A stretch of DNA of 64,000 nucleotides from an uncultured bacterium (GTDB lineage Bacteria; UBP6; UBA1177). Under the pieces are notes generated by a model. It was not told the DNA's origin. It did not search any database and saw nothing but the letters and a program-made list of their open reading frames with translations. The first letter of the stretch is position 1. Each line of letters begins with the position of its first letter. Positions 41,528 through 50,819 of the stretch are shown one piece after another. The position numbers and the translations under genes were made by a program. The stretch covers positions 28,507-92,506 of the forward strand of contig CAJOFY010000001.1 of NCBI GenBank assembly GCA_905233945.1, given 5' to 3'.

Positions 41528-43402
41528 CTATTCACACGGTATTCTTGAGCAGGTTCCGCCTTCGGAACTGTCTGATGACGCCTTGCAGGTGTAGTTCGCC
41601 GGGCAGTCTGAAGGTTTCGAACACTCCTTTCTGCCGCAGTAACTGCCTAAAGCGCTTGTTCTGCAGGTCATGCCTTCGCTGCACTCTTCGTCGGTGAGGC
41701 AGCTTCTCATGCAGTAACCTGAAGTTCCGGCTTTAACGCATTCAACCGCTTCATCCGTATCTGCGCCTGGACAATCCGACCTGTAGGAGCAGCCGTTGCA
41801 CTGGCCGGAGGGAAGACTCGATGAAGTGCATGTGAGAGTTCCTCCGCAGTCGGAATTTTCTGCACAGAAAAATGTCGGGTCGCTTGTATTTGCGCAGTAA
41901 CCGCCTTTGCAGACAAAGCCTGTCGGACATGTCTGTGTTTTAGGAACGCACGATCCCTCCTTTTCGACTGTTCCTTCGTCGCATACGCAGGTCGGGACGC
42001 CGAGTTTTATTTCGCATTTGGTTCTGTTTGTATCGTTGCACGGATTCGGGCTGCAGCTTGAGACGCACTCTCCGTTTATGCAGGCTTCACCGGCATTCGG
42101 GCAGGTTCCGCCGGGATTTGAGAATGAGCATGCTGTTTCGTGGCAGGCAAGTCTCTGGCACATTCCGTCGTTGTCGCCGGTAGAATATTTACAGACACTT
42201 CCTCCGAAGCAGTCTTCATCAGTTGAACAGCGTTTCTGAACACAGTAGCCTGTTGAATGGCATGATCCGTAAGGACAGTCGTTGTCACTGTCGCAGAGCA
42301 GAGCGCATGTTCCGTAAGTATCGTTGCACTGCGTGTTTCCCGGGCAGTCGCTTGCTGCTGTGCAGCCCGAACAGACTCCTCCGGCTGCATTCGGAGCCGT
42401 ACATGATGCATTTCCGCCGAATTCACGGCAGTCACTGTCTTTTATGCACTGTTCGTTGCTTAGATCCTGCGGAAGGCAGTATCCGCCGAGGCACTGCAAA
42501 CTATTCGGGCAGATATCGGCAACTATTTCCTTACATTTTCCGTCAGAATCTTCCTCGTAGCCTGTATTGCACTCGCAGTGATAACCGGCTTCGCTTGAAT
42601 CCGGGACGCACCTGTTCTGGTTGGGTTCCGAGTGATGAGCCTGGCTGCACGGTTTTTTCTTGCACGGATTGTCTGCGCTCATCACGCACTCGTCGCCGGA
42701 CATTTCGTAGCCGGCGTTGCATTTGCAGGTTCCGTTTACATTCGTCGAATTCAGCGGGCAACACTTTCCGCTGCTCATCTGAAGCGGGCTATCGCACTGG
42801 CAGAAAGCTTCGTCGTTCTTTGTTGTGCAGGTGCTGTTTTCAGGGCATGTGTAACCGGCACAGTGGTCTTTTATGCATATTCCCTGCTGACAGATTTTGC
42901 CTTCCGGACAGTAGCCGTTAAGCCCTTCGATCGTATCTTCACTGCACACAGCGACACATTTTCCGGGCTCTTCTGCCGGTTCGGTGTAGTTTGCATCGCA
43001 CTGGCATTTTCCGTTTTTGTTCGATGAATGTGCAGGACAGCAGAGACCGTCGTATGAGTAATAGCCTGCATCGCAGACACAGGAATGTTTTGTGCCGTTT
43101 TCTTCAGGCATACATCTCGATTTGTGAGCCGCACGGTTTTCTTCTGTATCGCACGGATTAGGTTCGCAGCCGCCGTCTTCAATCGCATCGGCATCGCCTG
43201 TTTCCGAATCACCGCCGCCGGGCGTCGTATCGTTGTCAGCAACACTTTCAGAATCAGTTTCTGACGGCTCTGAGCTGCTGTCTACGTCCTGGATTCCGGC
43301 TTCGTTACCGTCGGAATCATTTATTTCCTTGTTTTCGGATTTTCCTGACGAGCAGGCAAAACAAAGAAGCATCACCAAAAACAAAACAGAGATTTTTTTC
43401 AT
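41528..43402 (-). CDS. Large Cys-rich (EGF-like) lipoprotein
   Basis: A 624-residue lipoprotein, signal ISVLFLVMLLCFAC then SSGKSENKE, with an acidic linker (about 20-80). About 70 Cys follow in repeated short units of EGF-like and Dickkopf-like type: CMPEENGTKHSCVCDAGYYS, CQCDANYTEPA, CKCNAGYEMSGDEC, and in the second half CSGCTAASDCPGNTQC and DEDCFGGSVC. Such lipoproteins are common in Myxococcota-like genomes and their roles are unknown, possibly surface adhesion or nutrient contact. It starts 3 bases after the glmM stop; the GGAGG RBS lies in that junction. Confidence 0.85.
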   Translation of the reverse strand: MKKISVLFLVMLLCFACSSGKSENKEINDSDGNEAGIQDVDSSSEPSETDSESVADNDTTPGGGDSETGDADAIEDGGCEPNPCDTEENRAAHKSRCMPEENGTKHSCVCDAGYYSYDGLCCPAHSSNKNGKCQCDANYTEPAEEPGKCVAVCSEDTIEGLNGYCPEGKICQQGICIKDHCAGYTCPENSTCTTKNDEAFCQCDSPLQMSSGKCCPLNSTNVNGTCKCNAGYEMSGDECVMSADNPCKKKPCSQAHHSEPNQNRCVPDSSEAGYHCECNTGYEEDSDGKCKEIVADICPNSLQCLGGYCLPQDLSNEQCIKDSDCREFGGNASCTAPNAAGGVCSGCTAASDCPGNTQCNDTYGTCALLCDSDNDCPYGSCHSTGYCVQKRCSTDEDCFGGSVCKYSTGDNDGMCQRLACHETACSFSNPGGTCPNAGEACINGECVSSCSPNPCNDTNRTKCEIKLGVPTCVCDEGTVEKEGSCVPKTQTCPTGFVCKGGYCANTSDPTFFCAENSDCGGTLTCTSSSLPSGQCNGCSYRSDCPGADTDEAVECVKAGTSGYCMRSCLTDEECSEGMTCRTSALGSYCGRKECSKPSDCPANYTCKASSDSSEGGTCSRIPCE

Positions 43403-43405
43403 TTT

Positions 43406-44758
43406 TTACCTCCATAAATTTCTAACAAATTCAGAAACTTCATCAACAGCTTTCTGAACAGTTTCCTTCTCAGGTCCTTCCGCCATGACGCGCATTACAG
43501 GTTCTGTGCCGCTGTAACGGACAAGCATTCTACCGCCGCAGAGTTGCGCTTCATGCGATTTTATGAGCTCGCTCAGCCCCGGAATTTTGTCTATCGGCGT
43601 TTTTTCCTTAACTTTGACCTTGGCCTGGATCTGCGGATAAAGCTCGATTTCATCTGCAAGGACAGAAAGTTTTTTCCCTGTTTCACGCAGGATTTCAAGA
43701 AGCATAAGCGATGCGACAATGCCGTCGCCTGTCGGATTTATCTCGGTTATAATCAGGTGTCCGCTGTTTTCGCCGGCAAGACTAAGGCCTTTTTCGTTGA
43801 TTCTTTCAACAAGATAGCGGTCGCCGACATTCGTTCTTTCAAGCGAAATTCCCTTGTTTCCGAGATGTTTTTCCAGACCTGCGTTGCTCATAACCGTGAC
43901 AGCAACGGAATTGTGTGCAAGTTTACCTTTTTTATTAAGAAATTCAGCAATTATCCCGATAATTTTGTCTCCGTCCACTACCCTGCCGAGCTCGTCGACC
44001 GTGATGAGCCTGTCGCCGTCGCCGTCGTATGCAAAGCCGACATCACACTTTTTTTCAGAAATTTTCGGAGCCAGATTTTCCGGGTGAAGCGCGCCGCAGT
44101 TGTCGTTGATGTTTATACCGTTTGGATTTGTGGAAAAGAAAAATTTGTCCATTTTTTCAAATGTACCGAAGATTTTTTCCGCGATTTTTGCAGTCGCGCC
44201 GTTCGCACAGTCGATGCAGACCCTGAAACTGCAGTTTTTCAGGGATTCGAAACGTTTCGCGATTCTTGCGACATATTCATAAGCCGGAGTTTCAGCAGTT
44301 TTCAGCGTTCCGATTTTTTCACCGACTGCATTTTCCGAAGTGTTGCCGAAAAGAATTTCCTCGATTTCGATTTCCTCGCCGTCGTTCAGTTTCTGTCCGA
44401 CAGAGTTAAAAATCTTGATTCCGTTGTCATCGAACGGATTGTGGCTCGCCGAAATGACAATACCGAAATCGCAGCCGTTCGTGCGGACGAAATCACTCAC
44501 AAGCGGAGTCGGAACAACACCCAGATTTATTACACTGCCGCCGGCAGCCATGATTCCCGCCGAAACCGCCGAATTGAGCATATCCGACGAAATACGGGTA
44601 TCCATCCCGATTGCCGCAGCAATCTTTTTTGACGGATTTTTCCTCTGAAACCATGTAGCTATCGCTTTTCCTATTGCAACCGCCGATTCCGGCGTAAGCG
44701 GATAAACATTTGCCGTCGTTCTGATTCCGTCAGTTCCGAAAATCTTTTTTTCTGCCAT
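43406..44758 (-). CDS. glmM: Phosphoglucosamine mutase
   Basis: A 450-residue enzyme making glucosamine 1-phosphate for UDP-GlcNAc, of standard length. Motifs in order: KIFGTDGIRTTAN, the phosphoserine loop VISASHNPFDDNGIKIF (Ser near 102), the metal loop DGDGDR (about 246), the sugar-binding GENSGHLI and the C-terminal RYSGTEPVMRVM. The sugar loop GENSGH matches GlmM. It leads the minus-strand unit with the Cys-rich lipoprotein and the PAS gene, and is divergent from the large glycan operon, which depends on UDP-GlcNAc. Confidence 0.96.
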   Translation of the reverse strand: MAEKKIFGTDGIRTTANVYPLTPESAVAIGKAIATWFQRKNPSKKIAAAIGMDTRISSDMLNSAVSAGIMAAGGSVINLGVVPTPLVSDFVRTNGCDFGIVISASHNPFDDNGIKIFNSVGQKLNDGEEIEIEEILFGNTSENAVGEKIGTLKTAETPAYEYVARIAKRFESLKNCSFRVCIDCANGATAKIAEKIFGTFEKMDKFFFSTNPNGININDNCGALHPENLAPKISEKKCDVGFAYDGDGDRLITVDELGRVVDGDKIIGIIAEFLNKKGKLAHNSVAVTVMSNAGLEKHLGNKGISLERTNVGDRYLVERINEKGLSLAGENSGHLIITEINPTGDGIVASLMLLEILRETGKKLSVLADEIELYPQIQAKVKVKEKTPIDKIPGLSELIKSHEAQLCGGRMLVRYSGTEPVMRVMAEGPEKETVQKAVDEVSEFVRNLWR

Positions 44759-44849
44759 TTTTCCTCCTTGTCTGCACTTGTATCAAAACAAAAAAACGCC
44801 GTTATAGTTGATTCTTTCAAGAAATATATCAAGAAAAATCTGTCTCTTC

Positions 44850-44877
44850 TCGCATTTTACCGAAAATTGAGTATAAT
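44850..44877 (+). promoter_or_regulatory. Promoter-like module of the large glycan operon
   Basis: TCGCAT, a 16-base spacer and TATAAT in a block repeated at 61517-61544: TCTCGCATTT, AGTATAAT, CG-CG, a T-run, then AGAGAC. The -10 is 55 bases before the ATG at 44933. The -35 is weak but both copies conserve it. Confidence 0.6.
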
Positions 44878-44897
44878 ACGCCGTTTTTTTTGCAGAG

Positions 44898-44913
44898 ACG
44901 TTTCACGAAACGT
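44898..44913 (+). other. Short hairpin in the leader of the glycan operon
   Basis: ACGTTTC AC GAAACGT: perfect 7-base arms with a 2-base loop, 19 bases before the ATG at 44933 and just after the promoter-like module. It follows a T-run, not before one, so it is not a terminator; it may affect the RBS or be an operator. Confidence 0.45.
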
Positions 44914-44932
44914 TTCAAATGGAGATAGAAAA

Positions 44933-46054
44933 ATGAAACTCCTACTCATAAATTCAGTCTGCGGCATCGGCAGCACCGGCCGCATCTGCACCGATCTGGC
45001 GCAGGAATACGAAGCTCAGGGGCATGAAGTGAAAATCGCTTACGGGCGTGATGCATTCGTTCCTGAAAAGTTCAGGAAATATGCTGTCAGAATCGGCACT
45101 GATTTTGATGTTAAGGTTCATGGTGTTATCTCGCGTCTTTTCGATGCGCACGGTCTCGGCTCGAAATCGGCGACAAAGAAATTCCTCGAATGGGCTGAAG
45201 AATATAAACCTGATCTGCTTTGGCTGCACAACATCCACGGATATTACATCAACTATGAACTTCTGTTTGAATGGATAAAAAAACACCCTGAAATGGAAGT
45301 CAAATGGACTCAGCACTCATGCTGGTCTTTCACTGGGCACTGTTCCCACTTCACTTTCGTCAAATGTTATAAATGGAAAACCCATTGTGAAAAATGTCCG
45401 CAGAAAAGTCACTATCCGGCCACCATTTTTCTTGACCGCTCGAAAGAAAATTTTGACAGAAAAAAACAGGCGTTCACCGGTGTCAAAAACATGACTTTGA
45501 TAACTCCGTCAAAGTGGCTTGCGGACTTGGTTAAACAGAGTTTTTTGCAGGAATATCCCGTTGAAGTGCATTACAACACGATCGACACCAATGTTTTCAA
45601 GCCGACTCCCGGTGATTTCCGTGAAAAATACGGATTGCAAAATAAAAAAATCGTGCTCGGTGTCGCTAATCCCTGGACAGAAAGAAAAGGATTCTACGAT
45701 TTCATCTGGCTCGCTGACAAACTTGATGATTCTTACAAAATCGTTCTTGTCGGTTTGTCTCAGAAACAGATCGATACTCTCCCGAAAAACATAATCGGCA
45801 TCAGACGGACAAACAGTCCGAAAGAACTCGCTGAGATCTATACAGCTGCCGATGTGTTTGTGAATCCGACTTATGAAGACAACTATCCGACAACTAATCT
45901 TGAAGCACAAGCATGCGGAACACCAGTGATCACTTACCGCACAGGTGGAAGTCCGGAAAGTGCACCGGAAGAAAATGTTGTGGAATATGGGGATAAAGAA
46001 CAGTTGCTTGAGAAAATCAAGATGGTGACAATGAATCAAAAGAGTTTCGAGTAA
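44933..46054 (+). CDS. GT4-family glycosyltransferase
   Basis: The real start is the ATG at 44933 with GGAGATAG upstream (373 residues); the frame is open from 44768 through the promoter. The N-domain has LLLINSVCGIGSTGRIC and HVHW-like substrate-loop WLHNIHGYYINYE; the C-domain has VLGVANPWTERKGFYDF, the phosphate-binding region and EIYTAADVFVNPTYEDNYPT with ACGTPVITYRTGG, where the GT4 E-x7-E-like site would be (NLEAQACGTP). It resembles colanic-acid and amylovoran-type GT4 enzymes. It opens the glycan operon; the Wzy-like gene follows directly after its stop. Confidence 0.88.
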   Translation: MKLLLINSVCGIGSTGRICTDLAQEYEAQGHEVKIAYGRDAFVPEKFRKYAVRIGTDFDVKVHGVISRLFDAHGLGSKSATKKFLEWAEEYKPDLLWLHNIHGYYINYELLFEWIKKHPEMEVKWTQHSCWSFTGHCSHFTFVKCYKWKTHCEKCPQKSHYPATIFLDRSKENFDRKKQAFTGVKNMTLITPSKWLADLVKQSFLQEYPVEVHYNTIDTNVFKPTPGDFREKYGLQNKKIVLGVANPWTERKGFYDFIWLADKLDDSYKIVLVGLSQKQIDTLPKNIIGIRRTNSPKELAEIYTAADVFVNPTYEDNYPTTNLEAQACGTPVITYRTGGSPESAPEENVVEYGDKEQLLEKIKMVTMNQKSFE

Positions 46055-47233
46055 ATGCAAAGTAAAAATTATTTGGAGAAACGCTCTTCTTATATAACAA
46101 AAATTCTTTTAGAATTTGCATTTGTTATTTCTGTTTTTTCACAGATAGAACCGGTTATGGTTGTAACCAGACCTTTAATGTATGCTTCATGGATATTTGT
46201 TATTGCATGGGGTTTTATTAAAAATAATTTTAATGCCAAAATTAGCAATTTTGCTCAAATATTTTTAATGTCATTTATAGCTTTCTGTTCTTTTTGTTTG
46301 GTTTTCGGCTTGTTTGATGAGTTGTATTTTACGGCTAATTACATTTTTGTCTTGGCAGTTCCTTTATTAGTTACATTGGCTGCTGATATGTATTCTAATA
46401 TTGAAGAATGCTTGCTTAATAGACTTGCGAAATTGTATTTGGTATCATCAATAATTTTCGCTCTTTGGGTGCAAATTGTATATTTCCCATCATATGGGGA
46501 ATGGATGGGAGCCCAAAGTTATGTGTTTGGACAAAAAAATTCAGCTGGACAAATATGGTGCTCCGCCATGTTAATAGCTGTTTTATTTATTAAATACAAA
46601 AACAAAAATCAAAAATATATGGCTTATGCAGGAGCTTTTTATCTTTTTGTAATGACTGCGATTGTTCAATGTCGAACAGCAATACTTGCTGTTGCTGTTT
46701 CGATGGTAGCTTATATTGTTTCAAAATCCAAGCATAAAATTCGTTTTGTTTTATTATTATTATTATCTATTGTCTTGCTTTACGTTATTCCTTTTACGCA
46801 TGAATTTGTAGAAAAGGTTCTGTTCTTGAGTAAATATGCAGAGTCTGATTCTGATTTGAATACTTTTTCTAGTGGTAGATTGTATTATTACGAAATTGCT
46901 ATATCTAAGGTATTGTCATCTCCATTTATTGGGGTCGGATCATATTATGTTGACTGTTCTTACTTGTCTGTTCTTGCAGAGTCTGGTTTGATAGGCTTTT
47001 TTATTATTGAAAATGTGGTGATTAGAAAGTTTAGACAGTGCTTTAAACTTTCAAAAGAATATAAATTAATTTTCTTTATGATGTTTTTTTATATGGTTGA
47101 ATCTCTGTTAGAGGGATTCCCCCCATTTGGTCCGGGGGTAAGTTCATTAATGTTTTGGTTTATATCTGAAATATTACATAGAAGAAAAGAACTCGGGACG
47201 AAAATTAGTCTGGGACAAAAACAAATTCCTTAA
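46055..47233 (+). CDS. O-antigen polymerase/ligase-like membrane protein (Wzy-type)
   Basis: A 392-residue protein with about ten to twelve hydrophobic segments and a large loop with QKNSAGQIWC and FSSGRLYYYEIAISKVLSSP, the pattern of the O-antigen ligase/polymerase (Wzy/WaaL) family. It would join repeat units in the periplasm. The start ATG follows the GT4 stop directly; RBS within the end of that gene. The gene and the next two are visibly AT-rich (many A/T third positions, for example runs of ATT, TTA, AAA), unlike the genes around them, suggesting transfer. The specificity cannot be told. Confidence 0.8.
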   Translation: MQSKNYLEKRSSYITKILLEFAFVISVFSQIEPVMVVTRPLMYASWIFVIAWGFIKNNFNAKISNFAQIFLMSFIAFCSFCLVFGLFDELYFTANYIFVLAVPLLVTLAADMYSNIEECLLNRLAKLYLVSSIIFALWVQIVYFPSYGEWMGAQSYVFGQKNSAGQIWCSAMLIAVLFIKYKNKNQKYMAYAGAFYLFVMTAIVQCRTAILAVAVSMVAYIVSKSKHKIRFVLLLLLSIVLLYVIPFTHEFVEKVLFLSKYAESDSDLNTFSSGRLYYYEIAISKVLSSPFIGVGSYYVDCSYLSVLAESGLIGFFIIENVVIRKFRQCFKLSKEYKLIFFMMFFYMVESLLEGFPPFGPGVSSLMFWFISEILHRRKELGTKISLGQKQIP

Positions 47234-47253
47234 AAAAGAGGTGGAAAACGATT

Positions 47254-48363
47254 ATGAAAATTTTATTTCTTACAAATATTCCATCCCCATATAGGGTCAA
47301 TTTTTTTAATGAATTAGGTAAACATTGTGATTTGACAGTTCTTTTTGAAAAAGCTCATTCTAATATACGAGATAAAGAGTGGAAAAAGTATTCTTTTGAT
47401 AATTTTACAGGAATCATAATGAATGGTGTCTCGACTGCTACAGATGAAGCTTTGTGTTTTAAAGTTGTAAAATATCTTAAAATGAATTGGGATAAAATAA
47501 TTTGTGCTAATGTTTCGACGCCTACGGGAATGTTGGCTATTCAATATATGAAAATATTTAGGATCCCTTATTGGATAGAAGGGGATGGCGGGTTTCCAAA
47601 GTCTGGAAAAGGATTGAAGGAAAAAATAAAAAAGTATTTTATTTCTGGTGCAGAAGGCTATTTCAGTACAGGTGTTAATTATGATAATTATCTTTTGAAT
47701 TATGGTGCAAAAAAGGAATTAATTTACCATTATCCCTTCACCTCTCTTTGTGATAAAGATATAGAGGAAGCTTGCAAGTTGAAACAACAAAATATTTTGG
47801 AATTAAAAAAAGTCTTGGGAATAACAGAAGATAAGATCGTTTTAAGTGTCGGGCGCTTTTCGTATCAAAATGGATATGGTAAGGGGTATGATACTTTGTG
47901 TGAGGCAATAATTGGATTAGATGAAAATATAGGAGTCTATATAGTTGGTGATGAGCCAACAGAAGAATTTATTAAATTAAAAGCTGAGAAACATTTAGAC
48001 AAACTGCATTTTATAGGGTTTAAAAAGAAAAAAGATCTGGCTTTATATTATGCTACTGCGGATTTATTTGTTCTGTTGACGCGTAAAGATGCATGGGGAT
48101 TGGTCATAAATGAAGCAATGTCTTTCGGATTGCCAATTATTACTACCAACATGTGTGGTGCAGGTTTGTCTTTAATTGAAGATGGCAAAAACGGTTATAT
48201 TGTTCCTGCGGCAGATCCAAAACAAGTTCATGATAAAATTAAAAATATATTGCATGACGATTCTTTACGAGAAATTATGTCATTTAATAATTTGAAAAAA
48301 ATCCAACAATATAGCATTGAGAATATGGCTAAAAGGCATCTGGAAGTTTTGGATAAAATTTAA
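47254..48363 (+). CDS. GT4-family glycosyltransferase
   Basis: A 369-residue GT-B enzyme, AT-rich like its neighbours. The start is MKILFLTNIPSPYRVNFFNE with AGAGGTGG before it. The C-domain has VLSVGRFSYQNGYGKGYDTL, VYIVGDEPTEEF, LALYYATADLFVLLTRKDAWG and the acceptor site NEAMSFGLPIITTNMCG, with the E-x7-E-like site. It adds a sugar to the lipid-linked repeat unit; donor and linkage are not visible. Confidence 0.87.
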   Translation: MKILFLTNIPSPYRVNFFNELGKHCDLTVLFEKAHSNIRDKEWKKYSFDNFTGIIMNGVSTATDEALCFKVVKYLKMNWDKIICANVSTPTGMLAIQYMKIFRIPYWIEGDGGFPKSGKGLKEKIKKYFISGAEGYFSTGVNYDNYLLNYGAKKELIYHYPFTSLCDKDIEEACKLKQQNILELKKVLGITEDKIVLSVGRFSYQNGYGKGYDTLCEAIIGLDENIGVYIVGDEPTEEFIKLKAEKHLDKLHFIGFKKKKDLALYYATADLFVLLTRKDAWGLVINEAMSFGLPIITTNMCGAGLSLIEDGKNGYIVPAADPKQVHDKIKNILHDDSLREIMSFNNLKKIQQYSIENMAKRHLEVLDKI

Positions 48364-48371
48364 GGTAAGCT

Positions 48372-49289
48372 ATGGAAAACAATAATGGAATAATGGTCTC
48401 AGTTGTTTGCAATACATATAATCACGAAAAATACATTGCTAATGCTCTAGAAGGTTTTGTTTCTCAGAAAACGACTTTTCCTTTTGAAATTTTAGTGATG
48501 GATGATGCGTCAACAGATGGAACGGCTGATATTATTCGGGAGTATGAAAAAAAATATCCGGATTTGATTAAACCAATTTATCATACGGTAAACCAATACT
48601 CTCGAGGTTTGGGACCTATGAAACAAAACAGGGAACGTGCAATAGGAAAATATATCGCATTGTGTGAGGGGGACGATTATTGGATTGATGAATATAAGTT
48701 GCAGAAGCAAGTTGATTATATGGAAGCTCATCCTGAGTGTATGTTAAGTCTGCATCGCGTGAAAGTCCATAAATTGATTAATGAAAGTTGTGGCAAGATC
48801 TGTAATGTTGAGTGTCTTCCTGAATCATTAAAACGAAATAATTTAATCAGCGCATACGATATAATTACTTCTAAACTGCATTTTCAGACTAGTTCTTTTG
48901 TTATAAGAACAAGTTTATTCAAAATATACTCGTCTTTTTCTTCAAGCGGGAGTGATTATGTGTTGTTAATTCGGTCTGTAATGGAAGGGACAGTTTATTT
49001 TATGGCAGATATAATGTCCGTTTATAATAAAGGTGTTTTAGGTTCTTGGACATTGAGGGCAAAAGACGAAAACAATAGTTTGTCAATAAAAAATGCATTG
49101 CGAAATATTGAAATTCTTCGAGAAATACGCAGTTATTATGGAAGTAAAAATTGGTTGCCTTTGACTATTGCCATATACAAGCAAAAATGTAGGCTTTCAT
49201 ACGCTTGGGGGTATCCTACAAAAAATTTGCTTATTAAATTAGTTTGTTTTTTGTATAAAATTGCAAAAGGTGAAAGAAATTATTCGTAA
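48372..49289 (+). CDS. GT2-family glycosyltransferase
   Basis: A 305-residue GT-A enzyme of family 2. It begins MVSVVCNTYNHEKYIANALE, with the nucleotide site VMDDASTDGTADII, the metal-binding EGDDYWIDEYKLQKQV (D-x-D type) and a C-terminal acceptor domain with no membrane helix. Third AT-rich gene in a row. The 8-base gap to the gene before has a poor RBS. After it, 37 bases of AT-rich sequence precede the flippase gene, where GC content rises again. Confidence 0.87.
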   Translation: MENNNGIMVSVVCNTYNHEKYIANALEGFVSQKTTFPFEILVMDDASTDGTADIIREYEKKYPDLIKPIYHTVNQYSRGLGPMKQNRERAIGKYIALCEGDDYWIDEYKLQKQVDYMEAHPECMLSLHRVKVHKLINESCGKICNVECLPESLKRNNLISAYDIITSKLHFQTSSFVIRTSLFKIYSSFSSSGSDYVLLIRSVMEGTVYFMADIMSVYNKGVLGSWTLRAKDENNSLSIKNALRNIEILREIRSYYGSKNWLPLTIAIYKQKCRLSYAWGYPTKNLLIKLVCFLYKIAKGERNYS

Positions 49290-49326
49290 AGTATTATTGT
49301 CCGAATGATTGTTAAGCTAGATTCCC

Positions 49327-50781
49327 ATGCCCAATGAACTTCGAAATAAAGCCTTTTCCAATATGCTCTGGCGTTTTATGGAACGCATTGGTGCTCAGGC
49401 AGTTGCATTTGTTGTTGAAATCATTCTTGCCAGACTCATAGTTCCTGAAGCATTCGGAATAATTGCACTTGTCACAGTTTTCATAAACATCCTGCAGGTT
49501 TTTGTTGACAGCGGTATGGGCAATGCGCTCATACAGAAAAAAAATGCCGACGATCTCGATTTTTCGAGTGTTTTCTATTTCAACATGGCGATGTGCCTTG
49601 TTCTTTACGGGCTGATGTTTATTGCGGCACCTTTCATCGCCGATTTCTATAATATGCCGGATCTGACTCCGATAGTAAGAGTCCTCAGCCTTATGCTTGT
49701 TGTTTCGGGAGTCAGAAACATTCAACAGGCCTATGTATCAAGACACTTGATGTTCAAGCGGTTTTTTTATGCGACTTTGGGTGGAACTGTTCTGGCTGCA
49801 GTTATTGGCATAGGAATGGCATATAAAGGTTTCGGAGTGTGGGCAGTTGTAGCTCAGCAGTTATGTCGTGCGACATCGGCGGCGGTAATTCTTTGGCTCA
49901 CTGTCAAGTGGCGCCCGAAATTGATGTTTTCGTTCTATAGGCTGAAAGGACTTTTTTCTTATGGTTGGAAGTTGCTTGTCTCAGGGTTGATAGATAGTGC
50001 ATATAACAATTTGAGAAAGTTGATCATAGGCAAAATTTATACAGCATCAGATCTCTCTTTTTACGATAGAGCTTCGTATTTTCCGCGTTTTATTGTCGGT
50101 AACATAAACACTTCGATTGATAGTGTTCTTCTGCCGACTATGTCAGCCGAGCAGGATGACAAATCGCGTGTCCGAGCTATGACGAGACGGGCAATAAAGA
50201 CAAGTACTTATCTTATGATGCCCTGCATGGTGGGGCTTGCGGTGTGTGCGGAGCCGGTTGTGCGGCTTATCCTCACTGAAAAGTGGCTGCCGTGTGTTCC
50301 GTTTTTAAGGATCTTCAGCTTTACCTATGCTTTCTATCCTATCCATACTGCAAACCTCAATGCGATCAAGGCTTTGGGAAGGAGCGATCTCTTTTTAAAA
50401 CTTGAAATAATTAAAAAAATAGTTGGACTTACAGCCATTCTTTCAACAATGTGGATAAGTGTATTGGCTATGGCATACAGCGCACTTGTGACATCCATTT
50501 TGTTCCAGATCATCAATTCATGGCCGAACAGAAAACTGCTTGATTATAAATACGGTGATCAGTTTAAGGACATGCTGCCTCAGATACTTCTTTCACTCGG
50601 AATTGGGGCGGTAGTTTATTGCGTAACTTTTCTTGGTCTGAACGACATTCTGACGCTTTTGATTCAGATTCCGCTCGGCGGAGCACTCTATATCGCCGGT
50701 TCGAAGCTGTTTAAGATTGACAGTTTTGAATATTTGTTTAGCATAATCAAGGGTTTTAGGCATCGTAGAGACGTAACATGA
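49327..50781 (+). CDS. Wzx-type lipopolysaccharide flippase (MOP superfamily)
   Basis: A 484-residue membrane protein with about 12-14 hydrophobic segments. The start RNKAFSNMLWRFMERIGAQ followed by VVEIILARLIVPEAFGIIAL, and GVRNIQQAYVSRHLMFKR, match the WzxC-like branch of polysaccharide flippases. It moves the lipid-linked repeat unit to the periplasmic face for polymerisation by the Wzy-like protein at 46055. Base composition is closer to the window norm than that of 46055-49289. Its stop codon lies in the loop of a perfect hairpin (50768-50789). Confidence 0.9.
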   Translation: MPNELRNKAFSNMLWRFMERIGAQAVAFVVEIILARLIVPEAFGIIALVTVFINILQVFVDSGMGNALIQKKNADDLDFSSVFYFNMAMCLVLYGLMFIAAPFIADFYNMPDLTPIVRVLSLMLVVSGVRNIQQAYVSRHLMFKRFFYATLGGTVLAAVIGIGMAYKGFGVWAVVAQQLCRATSAAVILWLTVKWRPKLMFSFYRLKGLFSYGWKLLVSGLIDSAYNNLRKLIIGKIYTASDLSFYDRASYFPRFIVGNINTSIDSVLLPTMSAEQDDKSRVRAMTRRAIKTSTYLMMPCMVGLAVCAEPVVRLILTEKWLPCVPFLRIFSFTYAFYPIHTANLNAIKALGRSDLFLKLEIIKKIVGLTAILSTMWISVLAMAYSALVTSILFQIINSWPNRKLLDYKYGDQFKDMLPQILLSLGIGAVVYCVTFLGLNDILTLLIQIPLGGALYIAGSKLFKIDSFEYLFSIIKGFRHRRDVT

Positions 50782-50789
50782 TACGTCTC
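50768..50789 (+). other. Hairpin at the flippase stop codon
   Basis: GAGACGTA ACATGA TACGTCTC: perfect 8-base arms, 6-base loop containing the wzx stop TGA. A short T-run follows 7 bases later (50796-50800), so it could be a weak attenuator before the ATP-grasp cassette. The AGAGACGT word recurs at 44895-44901 and, as GTCTCTACAA/TTGTAGAGAC, at 61501-61564. Confidence 0.6.
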
Positions 50790-50819
50790 CGAAGGTTTTT
50801 GGGGAAAGAGAAAACACGC

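Noticed and set aside
44768-44932. 55-residue N-terminal extension of the first GT4 gene
   Set aside because: It would include the promoter-like module and hairpin; the ATG at 44933 has GGAGATAG and starts at the GT-B first strand.
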